A stretch of 64,000 nt of DNA. Source: Periplaneta americana. Taxonomy: Eukaryota; Arthropoda; Insecta; Blattodea; Blattidae. Shown here piece by piece: positions 21,350-32,652 of the stretch. Below the pieces are notes generated by a model that saw nothing but the letters and a program-made list of their open reading frames with translations, was not told the origin of the DNA and ran no database searches. Position 1 is the stretch's first letter; every line of letters starts with the position of its first letter. The DNA is taken from assembly GCF_040183065.1 (NCBI RefSeq), contig NC_091119.1:195114043-195178042 (forward strand). The letters are read 5' to 3'. The translations under genes were made by a program, and so were the position numbers.

Positions 21350-22520
21350 TAATTTATTTATTTTTTTATTTACCTAGTAAGGTAAAATAGAACTGAAAAG
21401 TATACAACAAAAATGTTTCTGGCCACTACCGTAAGAGCCAGGCTCATGTACGTGTGGTCTTAGCCAATAACATAACATAAAATTTACAAATGTAGTTTAC
21501 TAAATACATTAACTTGATTCAGACCGACCTAATGGACAAGAGAAAAAAGAAAGAGAAAATGAGAATAAAATCACATTTAATATAAATTGACAATCAGACA
21601 GAAGCCAGTTATATTCAATAAAAACATGAATATAGTCGACAGAAATAAAAAGATAAAAAATAGGTACACACATTTGTTAATATTATATATCATGAATAAT
21701 TTTATAATTTTTTAAGGTTAAATCTTAAAATCTTTCATATTTGGAAAATTATTCGTAATTTTATTATAAAATTTTGGGCCGAAACTAACACCATGTTTAA
21801 GTGCTGCACTTTTATTAGGATCAATCAAAGGGAAAGTAGACTTTTGTCTTCGAGTATGATTTTCATGTCGATTAGATTTATGTTTTATTTGATTTATCTG
21901 GTAGTAAAAGGTAAAGGTATCCCCGTAACATGCCATGAAGGCACTTGGAGGGCATGGAGGTAGAGCCCCATGCTTTCCATGACCTCGGCACTAGAATGAG
22001 GTGGTGTGGTCGGCACCACGCTCTGGCCGCCTTTTATCCCCGGGAAAAACCCGGTACTCAATTTTTATAGGAGGCTGAGTGAACCTCGGGGCCGTTCTGA
22101 AAGTTTGTCACCACCTGGGATCGAACCCCGAACCTTCCAGTTCGTAGCTCAGCTGCTCTACCAACTGAGCTACCCGGCCGCCGATTTCTCTGCTAGTAAG
22201 TTAGTAAACTATATTTATAAATTTCTTCAATAGTTAATGCTTTAAAAATCTGTATAAATTAAATTTGTTGGGTAATCCATATTTTTGGTCAGACAAATTT
22301 TTATTAATCTTCTGTGTAATAAAATTAATGGATTAAGTACAACTCCACCCCAATTTATTATACCATACTCTATTAATGATTTTACTGAAGCTAATTATTT
22401 GTTTACATATCGACTGAACTTGAATGCCATTTCCAATGATTTTGCGCCCAACACATACCAGTACACAACAGAAATACAACAGAGTAACGAACTACTGCTT
22501 CAGCTTACGTATCGGGAAAA
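21350..22520 (-). mobile_element. CR1/Jockey-like LINE relic interrupted by a SINE
   Basis: Minus strand, right part (22195-22480): RT thumb-region sequence SLIEYGIINWGGVVLN and NMDYPTNLIYTDF with stops. Left part (21718-21900): QINQIKHKSNRHENHTRRQK then HGVSFGPKFYNKITNNFP and a stop, the usual CR1-type C-terminal block. An AT-rich 3' UTR follows to about 21350. The two parts are separated by a family-E SINE at 21908-22189, across which the protein order continues. The RT catalytic core is not present. Confidence 0.75.
21908..22189 (-). repeat. tRNA-derived SINE family E
   Basis: Minus-strand head GGCGGCCGGGTAGCTCAGTT, A box GGTAGCTCAGTTGGTAGAGC, B box GGGTTCGATCCCAGG, then a GC-rich body with CCCGGGGATAAAAGGCGGCC. 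Near-identical flanks CTGGTAGTAA (21898-21907) and CTGCTAGTAA (22190-22199) are the target duplication. Confidence 0.9.
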
Positions 22521-23370
22521 GTAAATAATGACTATCGATTCTCATTTTCAAAGAAGTTAGACTAACAGAACACTTTTTTCTGGGAAAACCGTGATAGCTA
22601 GAGAGAAACTTTATTTGACTTATTTTTCAGTTGTTTATGCCCTACTACCGGTATTTTTTGTCAGTTTATATCGTTTACACCCTGTATATATGTATTTTAG
22701 CAACAACCTTAAGTCACTGAACAAAATTTTGATCTCGGGTTTCTGTGTGCAAGCAGAAAACTGCATGATAGAGACAAGTTCTGTTACATCCGGTTTAGTC
22801 GTTCCAAAGACTGAAATCAGATGTTTATATGTAGCCAGGAAGGTACGTAGATATTAAGTGAATGGGGAGATAAATAGACAGATAGAGAGAGACAGACGGA
22901 CAGACGTAGATTCGGTTAGACAAATAGATGCATTATTTTGATTGTCCAAATTTACATCTGCATTTGCGCTGTTTTAATATTCAGTAATTTGTATTGCACG
23001 TATATCCCTCTGTCTCACGTAACAGTTGATAAACACAGCGCGGAGAGAGTGGAAAGGATACGCCACGGTGGTGACGCAACAGGTGAAAGAGGCACAGTCA
23101 TTAAGGAGGAGATTCTACGCAAATGCGTGGGCAGTCCACCTTCTTGTTCAATTGAATGTATGTAGCTTGTGACCCTCTATTAAAGCATTTACTTCGATTT
23201 ATGCCACTTCCGTATTGTTCTCTATCATTACAAGTGTCCTTACTGGTGCGAACATTTTATCTGACACGCGTTAAGGGCAGTGATGAATTCAAGGGGTGTT
23301 CCGAGGGGGGATGTGCCCGCCCCCGGGGATTTCAGACTTTTTTAAACTAAGAATATATCTACCGTGAAAC
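22521..23370. other. no recognisable feature
   Basis: An 88-codon frame (22591-22857) and a 75-codon frame (22938-23165) show no domain. A short GACAGA-rich stretch is at 22870-22905. Confidence 0.5.
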
Positions 23371-23582
23371 GAGCGAACCCGGGTTCAAATCCTGGTTGGG
23401 ACAAATTACCTGCCTGGTTGAGGTATTTTTTCAAGCGTTTTTCTTTATTCATTAAGAGCAAATGCTGGATAATTTTCTGCGCTGAATCCTGTACTCATTT
23501 CACTGGCGTTATCACCTTCATAACATCCAGACGCTAGGCAACCATAACAATTGATACAGCGTCGTAGAATAGCCAATTAAAA
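23371..23582 (+). repeat. diverged SINE family A
   Basis: B box GGGTTCAAATCCTGG, then CTGGTTGAGGTATTTTTTC, ACTCATTTCACTGGCG, GATACAGCGTCGTAGAATAG. The tRNA head is truncated and divergence is high compared with the 46270 copy. Confidence 0.75.
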
Positions 23583-23760
23583 AACTGAAGTGTAATATAC
23601 GCAATGTATTTCAATTTGATATTATTTTCAGTAACTAAAATAAATTCCGTTAAGTAGATTTTCATGTAGTAGTTTTCTAAGATTGGTCGTTTTTCGTTAA
23701 TGTAGAGGATTTTAGTAAAGGCTAGTTGCACGATACAATTCGCATAACTGAGCCTGCTAG

Positions 23761-24841
23761 TCGATCTTGATAAGACGGCGCTTATTCCGTCGGATCCCGG
23801 CCAACTAGTCACTCATTACGAGTGCACCTCAGCACATGTATGGACTTCGGTCCTACGTTCATAGACATCTATGACGTAGTGCAGAGGGCGGCCACTAGAG
23901 GGAACCTAAGAGTTGGAACTTAAAACTGAAACGATTCTTCCGACGCCGGGGTGGAATCCGGTGTGGCTTAGTGGATAAAGCGTCAGCATGTAGAGCTGAA
24001 AACCCGGGTTCAAATCCCGGCGCCGGAGAGAATTTTTCTCCGTTCCATTACTCTTTAATTGTACGATGACGCAGAATATCTGCATGGAAATATCATATGT
24101 ACTTCGGTACATTAAAATAACATATATGATATGCGTAAATCACTTCTAGATTTAAGACGGCGCTTATTCCGTCGGATCCCGGCCAACTAGTCACTCATAA
24201 CGAGTGCACCTCAGCACATGTATGGACTTCGGTCCTATGTTCATAGACATCTATGACGTAGTGCAGAGGGCGGCCACTAGAGGGAACCTAAGAGTTGGAA
24301 CTTAAAACTGAGACGATTCTTCCGACGCCGGGGTGGAATCCGGTGTGGCTTAGTGGATAAAACGTCAGCACGTAGAGCTGAAAACCCGGGTTCAAATCCC
24401 GGGGCCGGAGAGAATTTTTCTCCGTTCCATTACTCTTTCATCGTATGATGACGCAGAATATCTGCATGGAAATATCGTATGTACTTCGGTACATTAAAAT
24501 AATATATATATATATATGATATGCGTAAATCATTTCGTGATTTAAGACGGCGCTTATTCCGTCGGATCCCGGCCAACTAATCACTCATTACGAGTGCACC
24601 TCAGCACATGTATGGACTTCGGTCCTAGGTTCATAGATATCTGTGACGTAGTGCAGAGGGCAGCCACTAGAGGGAACCTAAGAGTTGGAACTTAAAACTG
24701 AGACGATTCTTCCGACGCCGGGGTGGAATCCGGTGTGGCTTAGTGGATAAAGCGTCAGCACGTAGAGCTGAAAACCCGGGTTCAAATCCCGGCGCCGGAG
24801 AGAATTTTTCTCCGTTCCATTACTCTTTCATCGATCTTGAT
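23761..24841 (+). mobile_element. tandem trimer of tRNA-like SINE T with one 11-bp TSD
   Basis: Three head-to-tail units start at 23772 (382 bp), about 24153 (390 bp) and about 24543 (truncated). The whole is flanked by TCGATCTTGAT at 23761-23771 and 24831-24841. Each unit starts AGACGGCGCTTATTCCGTCG, has a ~190-bp structured 5' part, a tRNA-like cloverleaf, and then (units 1 and 2) a ~110-bp tail with a hairpin and AT dinucleotides. Units are near-identical. A single target duplication around all three suggests integration as one multimer. Alternatives are later unequal exchange or polymerase slippage after insertion of a monomer. Confidence 0.88.
23957..24027 (+). other. tRNA-like cloverleaf in SINE T (also 24339-24409, 24729-24799)
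   Basis: By hand the 71 nt fold as a tRNA. Acceptor TCCGGTG/CGCCGGA (one G-T pair), D stem GCTT/AAGC, anticodon stem TCAGC/GCTGA, T arm CCGGG-TTCAAAT-CCCGG, 4-nt variable loop. The anticodon loop in unit 1 is ATGTAGA (GTA, tyrosine-like). In units 2 and 3 position 33 is C. There is no intron, unlike usual eukaryotic tRNA-Tyr genes, and no proper tRNA 3' context, so I read it as a SINE promoter and head rather than a working tRNA gene. Confidence 0.7.
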
Positions 24842-25142
24842 TGGTTGAAATTTAAACCATCTGAATTTTAAGTTTTCATTTTTACCTTATTTTGACCATG
24901 TAAAATAAATGTTCGAAAATGTAGACAACTGGAGGTTAAGTTCATTAGGGAGGATATTTATATTTCCTTATATTGAGAAACTGGTTCTTTATTTAGTACT
25001 AAAGGAACTGTAACCAGTTTGAAGCCTTACAAAAACTGCATCATTGAAGCAAGCAACGTTTCCATTGACGTAGCAGACATTATTATATTATTGTACTATT
25101 ATCATTAAGGTAAATAGTATTATCCACAAATAAATTATCGGT
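24842..25142. other. no recognisable feature
   Basis: AT-rich spacer. Confidence 0.5.
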
Positions 25143-25167
25143 ATGCCCTCAGCTCTACACTCAAGTA

Positions 25168-25232
25168 CGTATCATCATCATCATCATCATCATTATCATC
25201 ATCGTCCTTGGTATCGTCATCATCACAATCAT
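25168..25232 (+). repeat. (CAT)n microsatellite
   Basis: Perfect then imperfect CAT repeats. The His-rich frame 25143-25337 is this repeat translated. Confidence 0.85.
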
Positions 25233-25306
25233 CTGCTTAATGTTGCCTATCATCTGAGAATACATGATATGATCCTTTCATATCATCCGAAGAGTTGCAC
25301 AGTTCG

Positions 25307-25537
25307 TACGACGCTATATCACTACGAGGTTATTTAGCACCGATGGGATTGGTGATAATGAGATGATATTTGGCGAGATGAGGCCAGAATTTGCCACAAA
25401 TTACTTAAAATTTGCCTTACAGTTGGGGAAAACCTCGGAAAGACCAACCAGATAATCAACCCAAGCGGGAATTGAACCCTCGCCCGCGCGTAACTCCGGA
25501 TCGGCAGGCAAGCACCGACTGAGCTACGTCGGTGGCT
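25307..25537 (-). repeat. tRNA-derived SINE family B
   Basis: Minus-strand head CCACCGACGTAGCTCAGTCG, B box GGTTCAATTCCCGC, body GGTTGGTCTTTCCGAGG, and 3' part ATCTCATTATCACCAATCCC ending ATAGCGTCGT-like. Nearly full length. Confidence 0.88.
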
Positions 25538-26339
25538 AGCACGTTGTTAATTCATATTTGTAAGTGATAAAAAAGTAATTTTAAAATATAAATAATAATT
25601 GCAGACGCTAAGAAAATAATTGTGTAAATAAATGTAAATAATAAATGTAGATATTATGGAAGCAGTAAGTGATAACGATAGACATGTTTAAGCTCGTATC
25701 TTCTTAATCTGACTTCGTAGACCTCAAGTTCCCTATCTCAAAATGTTTTGTAAAGCATCCCCTATTTCCTATTTAATTATTGCATTCTTTTACTAAATAA
25801 TTCTTTATACCGCCCCCAAGAAAGAAAAATAAAGAACTGTTTCTTTCCTTCCGCCCTGAGAACTTCGGTCAGTGTTTACATCAAGAGAGGTCGTCCAATT
25901 CGAATCTCACATGTTCTGCTAGGAATCGAACTACGGTCCCCTTTGGTCAGAAGTCGTCAACTGATAGCTGATGGCTGCTTTCACTACAGGAACCTCTGGA
26001 TGCGACAACAAACCAATTGGAAATCCCTGGAATGTCACAGACGTTTGAATTGTCACGTAGGACACAGTTTCTTTTTGTTTACACGTATCAGTAAAAATTC
26101 CTGCATGCGGTACCTACTAATTAGTATAACCTCGAACTTTGCATCGCCGTCGTCTGTCTTCAAGGATTGGGTCCTTTGTCTCGTATCTTCAGTCTTATAA
26201 TAGCTTCGAAAGAAATGCAGACAAACATTAGACTTTCATTAAGGAATTTGCATTTTCCATGCATAAAATTAAGTTTTTAACACATTTCGCGTATATCATT
26301 AATACCAAAAAATCACACCCCTAATTATTATATAATAAT
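25538..26339. other. no recognisable feature
   Basis: An 85-codon frame at 25943-26200 shows no known domain. Confidence 0.5.
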
Positions 26340-26349
26340 AATCGAGGAA

Positions 26350-27204
26350 TACTTACTTACTTACAAATGGCTTTTAAGGAACCCGAAGGTTCATTGTCGC
26401 CCTCACATAAGCCCGCCATCGGTCCCTATCCTGTGCAAGATTAATCCAGTCTCAATCATCATATCCTACCTCCCTCAAATCCATTTTAATATTATCCTCC
26501 CATCTACGTCTCGGCCTTCCTAAAGGTATTTTTCCCTCCGGTCTCCCAACTAACACTCTATATGCATTTCTGGATTCGCCCATACGTGCTACATGTCCTG
26601 CCTATCTCAAACGTCTGGATTTATGTTCCTAATTATGCCAGGTGAAGAATACAATGCGTGCAGTTCTGCGTTGTGTAACTTTCTCCATTCTCCTGTAACT
26701 TCATCCCGCTTAGCCCCAAATATTTTCCTAAGCACCTTATTCTCAAACACCCTTAACCTATGTTCTTCTCTCAGAGTGAAAGTCCAAGTTTCACAACCAT
26801 ACAGAACAACCGGTAATATAACTGTTTTATAAATTCTAACTTTCAGATTTTTTGACAGCAGACTGGATGATAAGAGCTTTTCAACCGAATAATAACAGAC
26901 ATTTCCCATATTTATTCTGTGTTTAATTTCCTCCCGAGTATCATTTATATTTGTTACTGTCGCTCCCAGATATTTGAACTTCTCCACTTCTTCGAAGGAT
27001 AAATCTCCAATTTTTATATTTCCATTTCGTGCAATATTCTGGTCACAAGACATAATCATATACTTTGTCTTTTCGGGATTTACTTCCAAACCGATCGCTT
27101 TACTTGCTTCAAGTAAAATTTCCGTGTTTTTCCTAATCGTTTGTGTATTTTCTCCTAACATATTCACGTCATCCGCATAGACAAGAAGCTGATGTAACCC
27201 GTTC
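26350..27204 (-). mobile_element. RTE-like LINE, 5'-truncated (copy C), 10-bp TSD
   Basis: The minus-strand frame 27221-26607 (204 codons) starts within the RT domain. It has [18 protein letters not shown] (the YADD active-site motif), then [31 protein letters not shown] and [12 protein letters not shown]. The C-terminal part continues in another frame, and (GTAA)n forms the tail at 26350-26363. The target duplication AATCGAGGAA is exact at 26340-26349 and 27205-27214. The endonuclease and the front of the RT are missing. Confidence 0.92.
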
Positions 27205-27262
27205 AATCGAGGAAATTTCATTAAAATTTATAGATGAATTAATTGCTGAGAAACTCTCAATA

Positions 27263-27312
27263 AGTGGAGGTGTTAGGATTTTTCTGGTGAAATTTGGTGA
27301 TCCGATTTAAAT
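27263..27312 (+). repeat. 50-bp block shared with 30160-30212
   Basis: GTGGAGGTGTTAGGATTTTT then CTGGTGAAATTTGGTGATC, nearly identical to the block just upstream of the candidate exon at 30220. It may be part of an unrecognised repeat or a duplicated leader. Confidence 0.7.
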
Positions 27313-28020
27313 AACGCTGGATTTGTTGATATTCCGCGAAATTGGTAGAAATCCACGAAATTACTTCATAATCACTATATTTTAAACAAAAAACTGGTTT
27401 ATGGACAATGCGCACGGACAATGATTCTTCCAAATGAAACTTGAAAATTTTATTTATTATAAAATATACGGCATTGAGCTGATCCCTCATCCGGGGAGAC
27501 CCTCCATGTCCTTGTGTGGTCAAAAAATGTACCTACAAGGGAGAGGTTAAACTGAGAAAAAGAAAGAAAGAAAGAAAGAAAATAAAATATACATGAATAT
27601 TTTTCTACATATTTGATCGTTCAGCATTACATGAGTGTGACATCTGGCAACGATGTACACATAGTTTCAGGGACTACTTCTAGGGAAGAGCGCAAGCAGA
27701 CAACGGTTATTTCTCTTTCCCGCAACAACTGCCTTTCGTGAGATTAAGAAGACAGTGCCGTCATTCCCTCACAATCGAATAAAATTGAATTATAAATTTA
27801 ATTAACGATGCATACAATTTTCTGTTAGTTTCAAGGGGATTGTGTCAATAATAATTTAAAAAAAATTCTACAATTTTTTTAGTTTCTTCAAGTTGCGCAA
27901 TATGCACGAAATTGTTTGTTTTTTTTTTTTACGAAATATTCACCGAAATTAAATCATTTTAATCACCGGGATCAGGGTAAAATAGTCACCATAAAATCAC
28001 ACCCTTGCTAATAAAATGAA
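27313..28020. other. no recognisable gene; (GAAA)n tract
   Basis: A (GAAA)n run lies at about 27560-27582 and a T run at 27919-27930. Otherwise nothing supported. Confidence 0.5.
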
Positions 28021-28024
28021 AATA

Positions 28025-28260
28025 TAACTACTAACGCGTTGGATTTTCACGTTGAATATCCGAGTTCAGATCTCGGTGAATGTAAGTGTAATTTGTGGTA
28101 ATTTGAAAAATAGATTTTCTGGGGTAATATCCGTTTTACCTGAATCTGCCTCTAATATAGATCTCGAGGAAAAATGTGTATCATTTTTCGCCCACGTTGA
28201 ATTTCGACACTGAGTAGCCTTTGCAGTTGAATCCGTCAATATATAAGAACCACTATTACT
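28025..28260 (+). repeat. decayed SINE, same body as 3920-4035
   Basis: B-box-like GAGTTCAGATCTCGG near 28061 and GTAATTTGTGG near 28090, then GAATTTCGACACTGAGTAGC and TTGAATCCGTCAATA near 28198-28240. The 731-838 copy shares the middle part. Confidence 0.5.
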
Positions 28261-29700
28261 ACAGGGACATCATTTTATTTTTACTAACATTTTTAATATT
28301 AACCTGTCTATACCTTTAGAGAACTGGAAACACCGCTTACTCCCCCCTCCAAGACTGGAGTTCGATGATACTGGCGTAAAACACAAATCACTCTACTAGG
28401 TATAGGAAGGAAGAAAAGTAGTTCATCCATTTACGTAAACTAGGAAATATCGCGATTTTGAGTTTGATAATTTTCATTAGGTTTTTCTTTAATCAAAGTA
28501 CAGTACTGTATTAAGAATAAGTGTTTTTACTCACGAACTGAGTTATCCATGCGAACGTATTCATTATGCAGTGTATATTATACTGTCTACAGCACATTAG
28601 CGTACAATATAGAGAAAGAAGTTGAATTGAAAAATAATCATAATATGAATATTTAAACACAATTTTGAAAATGGTGGCCGTTCATTTCGATACAGGCTTC
28701 AGTTCTTTTGTGCATATTATCGCACTGTAGAATATTGCATCTAATTCCAATTGCCAGTTTCGTCCTTCGTACTAGTAACTCATGTTGAAATAATTCTGTA
28801 CCTACTCTACGTACTGTAAATTCAATCTTCACTTCTGCCCGACCCGAAAATATAAAATTACTCAGACATGCTATCTACTGTCCGTCCAAGTGGTTATGCC
28901 GCAGGATTGTAGAAAGGGAGGAAATCACGTGACAGTTAATTACTTAACGAGGCCCTTTTATTTAAGTTAAATTGAACAGCTGTATAATATTACGTAAACG
29001 TCCAATTCCTAACAGAAATTAATGTTTTCAGAAAAGAGCTAAGACAGCCCAGCTTTTACAGAGGGGCGAGCAGAAACAGGTGGGGGAAATCGGGATGCGA
29101 CGTAGGCAAACGGACAGTACCTGTGCGAAAATATGATTCAATATTGAAAGCTCTTTCGTCACTGGAAAACACGAACATATTTCTGGAACGTACTATACTC
29201 AGTAACTCAGTAGTGCTTACTATCTGCGGTCTTGGTTCTGTGTGGAGTTGGAACTTCATTAGTAGAAGGGGTGGGAGTGAAGTACATTAAAAAACTCAGG
29301 TACAATAAAATTGAAGTAAAAATAAAATGATATCCCTGTACAACAGAAAGCCCTGTAAGGCAGGAACAGGTAATATGCTTACACCTTAAGGTGTAGAAGA
29401 ATATGAAGATCACATCTTCAGCCAGATCCTGTTGCATTTTTAGTACCGTAAAATACGTAGTATATTAGGGCAGTTCCTGTTACGCGGATGTGATCTATTT
29501 CTTTGGAACATCCTTCTTGTATTTACTTCGTAAGAGAATAACAAGCTTTCCTCATCGTTCTGCGACTATAAACACAGCCAGGCCTATTAGAACGCTAGGA
29601 ATATTAGGGACACGATGTACCTCAAGGCAGTATGAACGCAAGCGAAAGTTGGTCGTAGACGACGTCTATAGCTGCGTGCTTGCTCCTTAACGTAACGGCA
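28261..29700. other. no recognisable feature
   Basis: Short frames on both strands (29056-29690) resemble no known domain. Confidence 0.5.
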
Positions 29701-30221
29701 CAGTGGGGAGGAGAGAGTGGGGAGAAAAAGTGTAGGTAGTCAAGCCATTAAGGATTTCTACAAAAAATTCATTCTAAAAACTGCGGAGGAATAACTCGAG
29801 TGCTGCCGATATCAGTGCAGCAAATGAGTCTTCAGACTCAAGGTGACCGAGTGAAGTGGGTTGGCAGCACATCGCTGGTGACCATATCTAGCGAGACTTT
29901 CCACTTTTTTGCAGTGGAAGAAGAACATGTTCATTATACTTAGCATGTGTTTCTGCACGTCTTTTCGGTCAGTTGATTGACGAAAGAAAATAGCTTTTCG
30001 GTTTTAGAAGGAAGGATGAATAATTCTATATTTATTTATTAGTTTTCTGTTTTTATAACTACAAAAAAATAGTAAAATTTTGTGTGTTAAAGGCTCGAAT
30101 CTTAATGGTGTGGTGAATTTTGTATTTCGAGTGTTGTGATTGTGAATTCGGAGTGAAGTGGAGGTGTTAGGATTTTTTCTGGTGAAATTTGGTGATCGGA
30201 TTTAAATTTCTGTCGTCAAGA

Positions 30222-30282
30222 TGATGTCTTTATACAGGACAATTAAGGGCACAGGCTCGCAGAAAAGGCCCCGCGAGAGAAG
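30222..30282 (+). CDS. possible first coding exon of an unrecognised gene
   Basis: An ATGATG at 30222 in a good start context (TCAAGATGATG) opens a frame reading MMSLYRTIKGTGSQKRPRE. It then runs through the splice-donor match GAGAAG|GTAAGC, with the exon ending about 30282. There is no stop in the ~400 bp of frame-independent leader-like sequence that I could use as a test. The basic, Ser/Arg/Lys-rich N-terminus is not recognised. The 50-bp block before it also occurs at 27263, so a repeat-derived origin is quite possible. No downstream exon was identified in the window. Confidence 0.25.
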
Positions 30283-30289
30283 GTAAGCT

Positions 30290-30670
30290 TGTACAGATAT
30301 TTACTTTATTTTATATCGAGGGCATGGAAGCAAAAGGCGTATCAACAAATGCAGCGTTATTGAAATATTTTAATAGAAACTGTTTATGTTTGAAAACAAA
30401 CGTTTCAGAATTACAGTGGGCATGAGGAAGGATCAAAGAACGTACCTTGTTATGTAGACAAGGGTATGAAAAATTATTCTGTATTTAAATTACTGTAATG
30501 TAGGCTAAAGATGTAGTTTTGTTGATACGTCCTTCTGACATGATGCCCTCGATATGGTTAATCGAATAGTGAAGGCTAATGACAATTTAATTTAATTTAT
30601 TGGTCTGACCCAACATTTTGGGTTTGCCCTGCGACACAGAATAGCTTACAATAAAATTTAAAATGAAAAA
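30290..30670. other. no recognisable feature
   Basis: AT-rich, intron-like if the preceding exon is real. Confidence 0.4.
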
Positions 30671-30674
30671 TTAT

Positions 30675-31257
30675 ACAGACGTGGACAAATTATTAGCAAA
30701 ATTTAAGATTTTTATTATATATTTTTACAAAATATGTTTCTTCAATTTAGACTACAGTTGACATTTTTTTGTATTTCCAAATTATTAGCAAAATTGAAGA
30801 TTTGTATTGTATATTTTTCAAAATTTAACTCCTCAATTTGGACTACAGTTGATATTTTTGCATATATATAAATTATTAACAAAACTGAAGGTTTTTGTTG
30901 TATATTTTTACAAAATTCGATTCTTCAATTTGTACTACAGTTGACATTTTGGATATTCCGAAATTATTAGCAAAACTGAAGATTTTTGTTTTATATTTTT
31001 ACAAAATTTGACTCTTCAATGCAGTTGACAATTTTGCTAATTTACAAATTATTAGCAAAATTGAAGACTTTTATTATATATTTTTACAAAACTTGACTCT
31101 TCAATTTAAACTACAGTTGACATTTTTGCATATTTCTGTCTACTGTAATGATGGAAATATCCAAAATTGTCAAATGTAGTCTAAATTGAAAAGTCAAATT
31201 TTGTAAACAGAATTATCATAAAAATTGTCCATTTTGTTAATAATTTGTCCACGTCTG
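30675..31257. mobile_element. Tc1-type MITE with amplified subterminal repeats
   Basis: TA-flanked (30673-30674 and 31258-31259). TIRs begin CAGACGTGGACAAATTATTA, a Tc1-like terminus (CAG...GGACAAA.TTATTAG). The inside is five direct ~90-bp repeats starting AAATTATTAGCAAAA at 30687, 30779, 30870, 30961 and 31046 (spacings 92, 91, 91, 85), followed by one inverted unit that forms the right TIR. No transposase. Confidence 0.88.
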
Positions 31258-31283
31258 TATAAACAGTTTTCAGACAAAATTTA

Positions 31284-31913
31284 TTAAGATGTAAGAAAAA
31301 AATAGAACCAAATATAATTTAAATTGAATGTACACCATAAAGATGCTGACGAAATATCGCTACAGAAAATTTTATTATGGTGGTGACGATGGCATCTTGA
31401 AGATCTCTCGTCAGCTTGTATTTTTCCCTCCACTTTACAAAGGCTTTCGGAATGGTGCCTCTCGCTCCGAAGAAGAGACCGGTAACTGTGATTTTTTTCT
31501 ATGTTGAATTTCGCCGATAGGAACTGAATCGTGGGCTCGTAGATTTGATTTTTCTCTTCGTTCACTTCAGATGGTTGAGTGGCTGAGATTTCAAATCTGA
31601 TCGTAGGATCAATTATTTCGGCTGTCTGTTTATTTCTATTCATAGCTATGATATCGATCCGACGATTGCTTCCACCGTGAATACAATGAACTTCCTCTGA
31701 ACGTCTAGATTTTTGGATCGAAGTGCATCTGCGATCATAGAACGTATGGTGTTGTGACGTTTTATTCTGAGTACTTCTCCCTGTGGGCAACTCCCAAGCA
31801 CATGGCAAGCGATCAGAAATTGGAGTAAATAAAATTTTCAGTTCGCTGTGCCTCTTTTCACTGATCTTAATTGATACATCTTGACCAATGTCAAATGTTA
31901 AAAGAACTGTCAA
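31284..31913 (-). pseudogene. R2-like LINE C-terminus with restriction-like endonuclease
   Basis: The minus-strand 209-codon frame contains CIHGGSNRRIDIIAMNRNK and AEIIDPTIRFEIS, then QIYEPTIQFLSAKFNIE. This fits the PD-(D/E)xK endonuclease of R2-group LINEs (RRxDI ... DPTIRFE as the acidic centre). After one frameshift the expected continuation is VTGLFFGARGTIPKAFVKW then TIIKFSVAIFRQHLYGV. The second half matches the fragment at 45592-45765. No RT domain is visible upstream on this strand, so it is a truncated relic. Assigning it to R2 rather than another endonuclease-bearing LINE is an inference. Confidence 0.7.
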
Positions 31914-31919
31914 GTAGCT

Positions 31920-32650
31920 ACTGTATATTTTCTGACATTCGCCAATTAGGTGGACAAATTTTAAAATGTGAAGAGTTATATTATCGACTTTATTAAAATA
32001 TATGTGGCAAATCTCAAACTTTGTTATAATATTTGACGATTCAACTCACAGTGCAAACTTGTTTTCTACTTCCAGTCGATTATCTTTTTGGTAATTATGC
32101 AGGACTCATCGGCCATGCCGCCATTTTTCTCACTCTCCTTTACCAGAATATCTGCGTGTATTACTGCACATTAATATTTCACAAGCTTGTATACTTAAAT
32201 AATACTTTTCGCGATACAGGTCACATACGTTCCTAAATAAATACGTAACTTACAATATGAGACGGCCTGGTCGATGCGTTCTGCATAATTACTATTTTTT
32301 TTATCACTATTGAGTGTTGTGACATATCGGGAAGCTTCATTTAGTTAAAATAAATTTGTAGATATTGCAGAATTTATTTCGAAGTTCAAACAAGATAAAA
32401 TTGAGTACAGTGACACAATGAATAAATCGCTTTTAAAATAATTGTAGAATGATTAAACGAACGATATTTTCATTACAGAGACAAGTTTCAGAGTATTTCT
32501 GTACTATTACTACGTTAAGGTACAAACATATTTACACCCTTCTTGGCTTCTAGTCGAGTATTACGTATCATAAAAAGATTGAACGCCGATGCTAATATCA
32601 CACCGAAAATAAGGTTCGAAAGTTGCTGTGAAAGTGAAGGCGAGAATCTC
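31920..32650. other. no recognisable feature
   Basis: AT-rich. The 67-codon frame at 32033 shows no known domain. Confidence 0.5.
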
Positions 32651-32652
32651 TA

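Noticed and set aside
22120-22189. tRNA gene on the minus strand
   Set aside because: A and B boxes are good but the anticodon stem does not pair and it continues into a SINE body with target duplication.
23957-24027. Functional tRNA-Tyr gene cluster (three copies)
   Set aside because: The cloverleaf is complete, but it sits inside each unit of a dispersed SINE, lacks a tRNA-Tyr intron and has C at position 33 in two copies.
25143-25337. His-rich small protein
   Set aside because: It is a CAT microsatellite followed by SINE sequence.
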